Shown here piece by piece: positions 61,401 to 64,000 of a stretch of DNA of 64,000 nucleotides; position 1 is the first letter of the stretch, and each line of letters begins with the position of its first letter. Below the pieces are notes generated by a model. The model did no database searches and was not told where the DNA came from. It saw nothing but the letters and a program-made list of their open reading frames with translations. A program made the position numbers and the translations under genes. The DNA comes from Bugulina stolonifera (Eukaryota > Bryozoa > Gymnolaemata > Cheilostomatida > Bugulidae). The stretch is from contig OW285196.1 in the NCBI GenBank assembly GCA_935421135.1, forward strand, positions 4,569,001 to 4,633,000. The letters run 5' to 3'.

Positions 61401-64000
61401 CCGGCACACATCTGTCACAGAGTCGCGTACACACCTGATCCAAAAGCGAAATCCTCATTTTCGCGCGAAGAAGTCAGGTATCCCGATGAGCTAGGGATGG
61501 TTTCGTCTGGCCAAGCGTAATACCAGGTCAACGGCCCTTTTGGCCTAAGCCGAACGGCCATCTTAGCATTTTTATTTTCAACCAGCGTCAAAGGTCGCGA
61601 AGACACCTTAATAGAATAGACTCGGTATTAATATTTGTACAGAAAATTACTTGAACTGTCAAACTGATAGCTCTAAACTTGACTAGATATCTGATGTACA
61701 AGTATACGTAGTAGTCTGCTAGTCTCTTTGGTTATTTTTACATAGGAATAGTTGGTATCTAGCAGTGTACATATTGTATATCTAACACTGTGTTTATTTG
61801 GTAATAATGTGTACCTTGTAGGTGGTCTGGGATTGGCTGCTCTGAATGGCTACCTCTATGCTGTCGGTGGGCATGACTGTCCAGCCCAGAATAAGCAGAG
61901 TAACTCTTCACATGGCAGTAGATTTAGCTGCTGCGAAAGGTGAGCTAGTGGTCAGTGAATAGTTGTCAGTAGCTAGTAACCAGTAGTAGCTAGTAGTCAG
62001 TAGCTAGTAGTCAGTAGCTAGTAGTCAGTAGCTAGTAGTCAGTAGCTAGTAGTCAGTAGCTAGTAGTCAGTAGCTAGTAGTCAGTAGCTAGTAGTCAGTA
62101 GCTAGTAGTCAGTAGCTAGTAGTCAGTAGCTAGTACTTAGTAGCTAGTAGTCAGTAGTTAGAAGTCAGTAGTTAGTAGTCAGTGAATAGTAGTCAGTAGC
62201 TAGTACTTCGTAGCTAATAGTCAGTAGCTAATAGTCAGTGAGTAATAGTCAGTAGCTAGTAGTCAGTAACTAGTAGTCAGTAGCTAGTAGTCAGTAGCTA
62301 GTAGTCAGTAGCTAGTACTTAGTAGCTAGTAGTCAGTAGCTAGTACTTAGTAGCTAGTAGTTTGTAGCTAGTAGTCAGTAGCTAGTAGTCAGTAGCTAGT
62401 ACTTAGTAGCTAGTAGTTTGTAGCTAGTAGTCAGTAGCTAGTAGTCAGTGAATAATAGTCAGTAGCTCGCAATCAATAGCTGGTAATCAGTGGATAGTTG
62501 TCAGTAGCTAGTAGTCAGTAGTTAGAAGTCAGTAGTTAGTAGTCAGTAAATAGTAGTCAGTAGCTAGTAGTCAGTAGCTGGTAGTCAGTGATTAATAGTC
62601 AGTAGCTAGTAGTCAGTAGCTAGTAGTCAGTAGCTAGTAGTCAGTAGCTAGTACTTCGTAGCTAGTAGTTCGTAGCTAGTAGTTTGTAGCTAGTAGTCAG
62701 TAGCTAATAGTCAGTGAATAATAGTCAGTAGCTCGCAATTAATAGCTGGTAATCAGTGGATAGTAGTCAGTAACTAGTAGTCAGTAGTTAGAAGTCAGTA
62801 GTTAGTAGTCAGTGAATAGTAGTCAGTAGCTAGTAGTCAGTAGCTGGTAGTCAGTGATTAATAGTCAGTAGCTAGTAGTCAGTAACTAGTAGTCAGTAGC
62901 TAGTAGTCAGTAGCTAGTAGTCAGTAGCTAGTAGTCAGTAGCTAGTAGTCAGTAGCTAGTACTTAGTAGCTAGTAGTTTGTAGCTAGTAGTCAGTAGCTA
63001 GTAGTCAGTGAATAATAGTCAGTAGCTCGCAATCAATAGCTGGTAATCAGTGGATAGTAGTCAGTAGATTATTGCTAGTAATGTGTCACTATTTTATACA
63101 TACATAATTATATACATACACTCAACTGGTGATTGTTTGTAGATATGACCCTACCACTGACCAATGGACTATGATAGCCCAGCATCTGTCAGGTCCTAGG
63201 GATGCTATTGGCCTATGCGTTCTTGGGGATAAGCTGTACTGTATTGGTGGATATGATGGACAGAAACACCTCAGAGATGTGGAGAGCTACGACCCTTCCG
63301 AGGAAAAGTGGAATAAGGTTCGTCAACTTTATTATGAACAATCAGTATGCCTTTAATATCTATCAGTATACCTTTAATATCTATCAGTACATCTTTAATA
63401 TCTATCAGTATACCTTTAATATCTATCAGTATACCTTTAATATCTATCAGTATACATTTAATATCTATCAGTACATCTTTAATATCTATCAGTATACCTT
63501 TAATATCTATCAGTACATCTTTAATATCTATCAGTATACCTTTAATATCTATCAGTATACCTTTAATATCTATCAGTATACATTTAATATCTATCAGTAC
63601 ATCTTTAATATCTATCAGTATACCTTTAATATCTATCAGTACATCTTTAATATCTATCAGTATGCTTTTAATATCTATCAGTATACCTTTAATATCCATT
63701 AGTATGCTTTTAATATCTATCAGTATACATTTAATATCTATCCGTATACATTTAATATCTATCAGTATACCTATAATATCTATCAAGGGGTATACATTTT
63801 AATGACTCTCTCTATCTCACTCTTTTCTGCAGGCTGCTTTACTAACAGTGGGTAGAGCTGGAGCATGCCTAGTTCACATATCCTATGATGCAATGCCCGT
63901 CTCCCGTTCGCTCAGTACCTTGTCCCTCCATGTAGCCTCAAGCAGCCCTAAGCTCGAGCACAGAACTCCCAATGCTAGAATGTCAATGAGTTATAGTGAA
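52432..64000 (+). CDS. KLHL5: KLHL1/4/5-group BTB-BACK-Kelch protein (3' end outside window)
   Basis: Kelch-like proteins of this type bind actin and/or act as substrate adaptors for Cullin-3 ubiquitin ligase. Exons: 52432-52568, 53252-53388, 54578-54732, 55956-56082, 56718-56851, 57338-57462, 57871-58011, 58506-58605, 58953-59052, 59377-59494, 61166-61275, 61822-61939, 63143-63317, 63833-64000+; 615 codons open to the window end. The BTB domain starts at once ([35 protein letters not shown]), then BACK ([39 protein letters not shown]). The linker [17 protein letters not shown] is nearly that of vertebrate KLHL1/4/5. Six kelch repeats follow (VGGSD, VGGRDG, IGGHDG, CGGRDG, VGGHD, IGGYDG). The long N-terminal extension of the vertebrate proteins is absent from the ATG used here; upstream exons cannot be excluded. 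After the last kelch blade ([11 protein letters not shown]) a Ser-rich tail continues past base 64000. Confidence 0.93.
53579..54195. repeat. 35-bp minisatellite, kelch gene intron 2
   Basis: About 17 copies of a 35-bp unit (TGTGACTATGTGTACTGTGA, CTAGGTACTCACTCR), varying mainly at one A/G site (CTCATGTG or CTCGTGTG). It starts about 190 bases after the exon 53252-53388 donor. Confidence 0.96.
55793..55955. repeat. 26-bp minisatellite ending at the kelch exon 4 acceptor
   Basis: Six copies of a 26-bp unit (TGTTATAGCCATGTGGTTCR followed by TGTACT). The seventh, partial copy TGTTGTAG is the splice acceptor itself, directly followed by exon 4 at 55956. Earlier units carry TGTTATAG, which also looks like an acceptor. 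Confidence 0.95.
59925..60066. repeat. 19-bp tandem repeat, kelch gene intron 10
   Basis: About seven copies of CTATGGTAACATCTAGTTG with GTTA/GGTA and GCTA/GTTA variants lie mid-intron, with no exon nearby. Confidence 0.9.
61344..61611. mobile_element. TTAA-flanked MITE family 3, kelch gene intron 11
   Basis: The ends TTAAAGGTGTCTTCGTGACC and GGTCGCGAAGACACCTTAA are near-perfect inverted repeats with TTAA at both borders (61344-61347, 61608-61611). It is 268 bp, less AT-rich than its surroundings, and carries several CG dinucleotides, which suggests a fairly recent copy. The only frame inside is a 63-codon shadow. Confidence 0.85.
61940..63075. repeat. 14-bp minisatellite starting at the kelch exon 12 donor
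   Basis: About 80 units of AGCTAGTAGTCAGT and variants fill nearly all of intron 12. The donor sequence GTGAGCTAGTGGTCAGTGAA at 61940 is itself a slightly diverged unit, so the array begins at the first intron base. Longer blocks (for example CTCGCAATCAATAGCTGG) recur at about 62466, 62730 and 63025, showing segmental duplication inside the array. Confidence 0.97.
63340..63785. repeat. 21-bp minisatellite, kelch gene intron 13
   Basis: About 21 units of CTTTAATATCTATCAGTATAC with ACATC/ATACC variants begin about 20 bases after the exon 13 donor (63318) and end about 50 bases before exon 14. The 21-base period (7 codons) leaves frames open on both strands; these are not genes. Confidence 0.97.

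Noticed and set aside
63202..63802. Frames of 151-171 codons with FNIYQYT or ISISIPL repeats.
   Set aside because: Products of the 21-bp minisatellite in kelch intron 13; only the first part (63143-63317, another frame) is coding.

Overview
The window is nuclear DNA of an animal: AT-rich, with short exons bounded by GT/AG introns, dispersed MITEs, tRNA-derived SINEs, a decayed LINE and many minisatellites. Conserved genes were rebuilt by joining exons and checking that the reading frame stays open across each junction. The genes (TRAP1, a CFAP97-domain cilium protein, BBS7, a kelch protein of the KLHL1/4/5 group) fit an invertebrate with ciliated cells. A sponge or other marine invertebrate is possible, but the sequence alone does not settle it.

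Layout. 1-9525 (+): TRAP1, the mitochondrial Hsp90, 15 exons seen, with its 5' end (targeting peptide) outside the window. 10937-13795 (-): an unrecognised protein with a signal peptide, tail-to-tail with TRAP1, carrying one prohormone-like GKR site. 13.8-24.7 kb: gene-poor, with one SINE. 24770-27620 (-): a CFAP97D1-like gene, head-to-head with a small gene at 28110-28576 (+) whose product starts MGCC and is Pro/Tyr/Gln-rich. 29537-45718 (-): complete BBS7, 16 exons, about 720 codons; intron 3 is almost wholly a 4.9 kb array of 51-bp repeats. 45.7-52.4 kb: LINE remnant, a TA-flanked MITE, a second SINE and a MITE with 9-bp target duplication. 52432-64000 (+): KLHL1/4/5-type BTB-BACK-Kelch gene, 14 exons in the window, 3' end outside.

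BBS7 (BBSome coat) and the CFAP97-domain protein are both ciliary; the other genes look like unrelated neighbours.

The most unusual structural theme is that many minisatellites sit directly on exon borders and sometimes contain copies of the splice site itself: the TRAP1 exon 11 donor, BBS7 exon 15 donor and exon 4 acceptor, kelch exon 12 donor and exon 4 acceptor, and the CFAP97D penultimate exon donor. A second theme is three different non-autonomous element families flanked by TTAA, all starting TTAAAGG. Functions are inferred from recalled family sequences; no database search was run.
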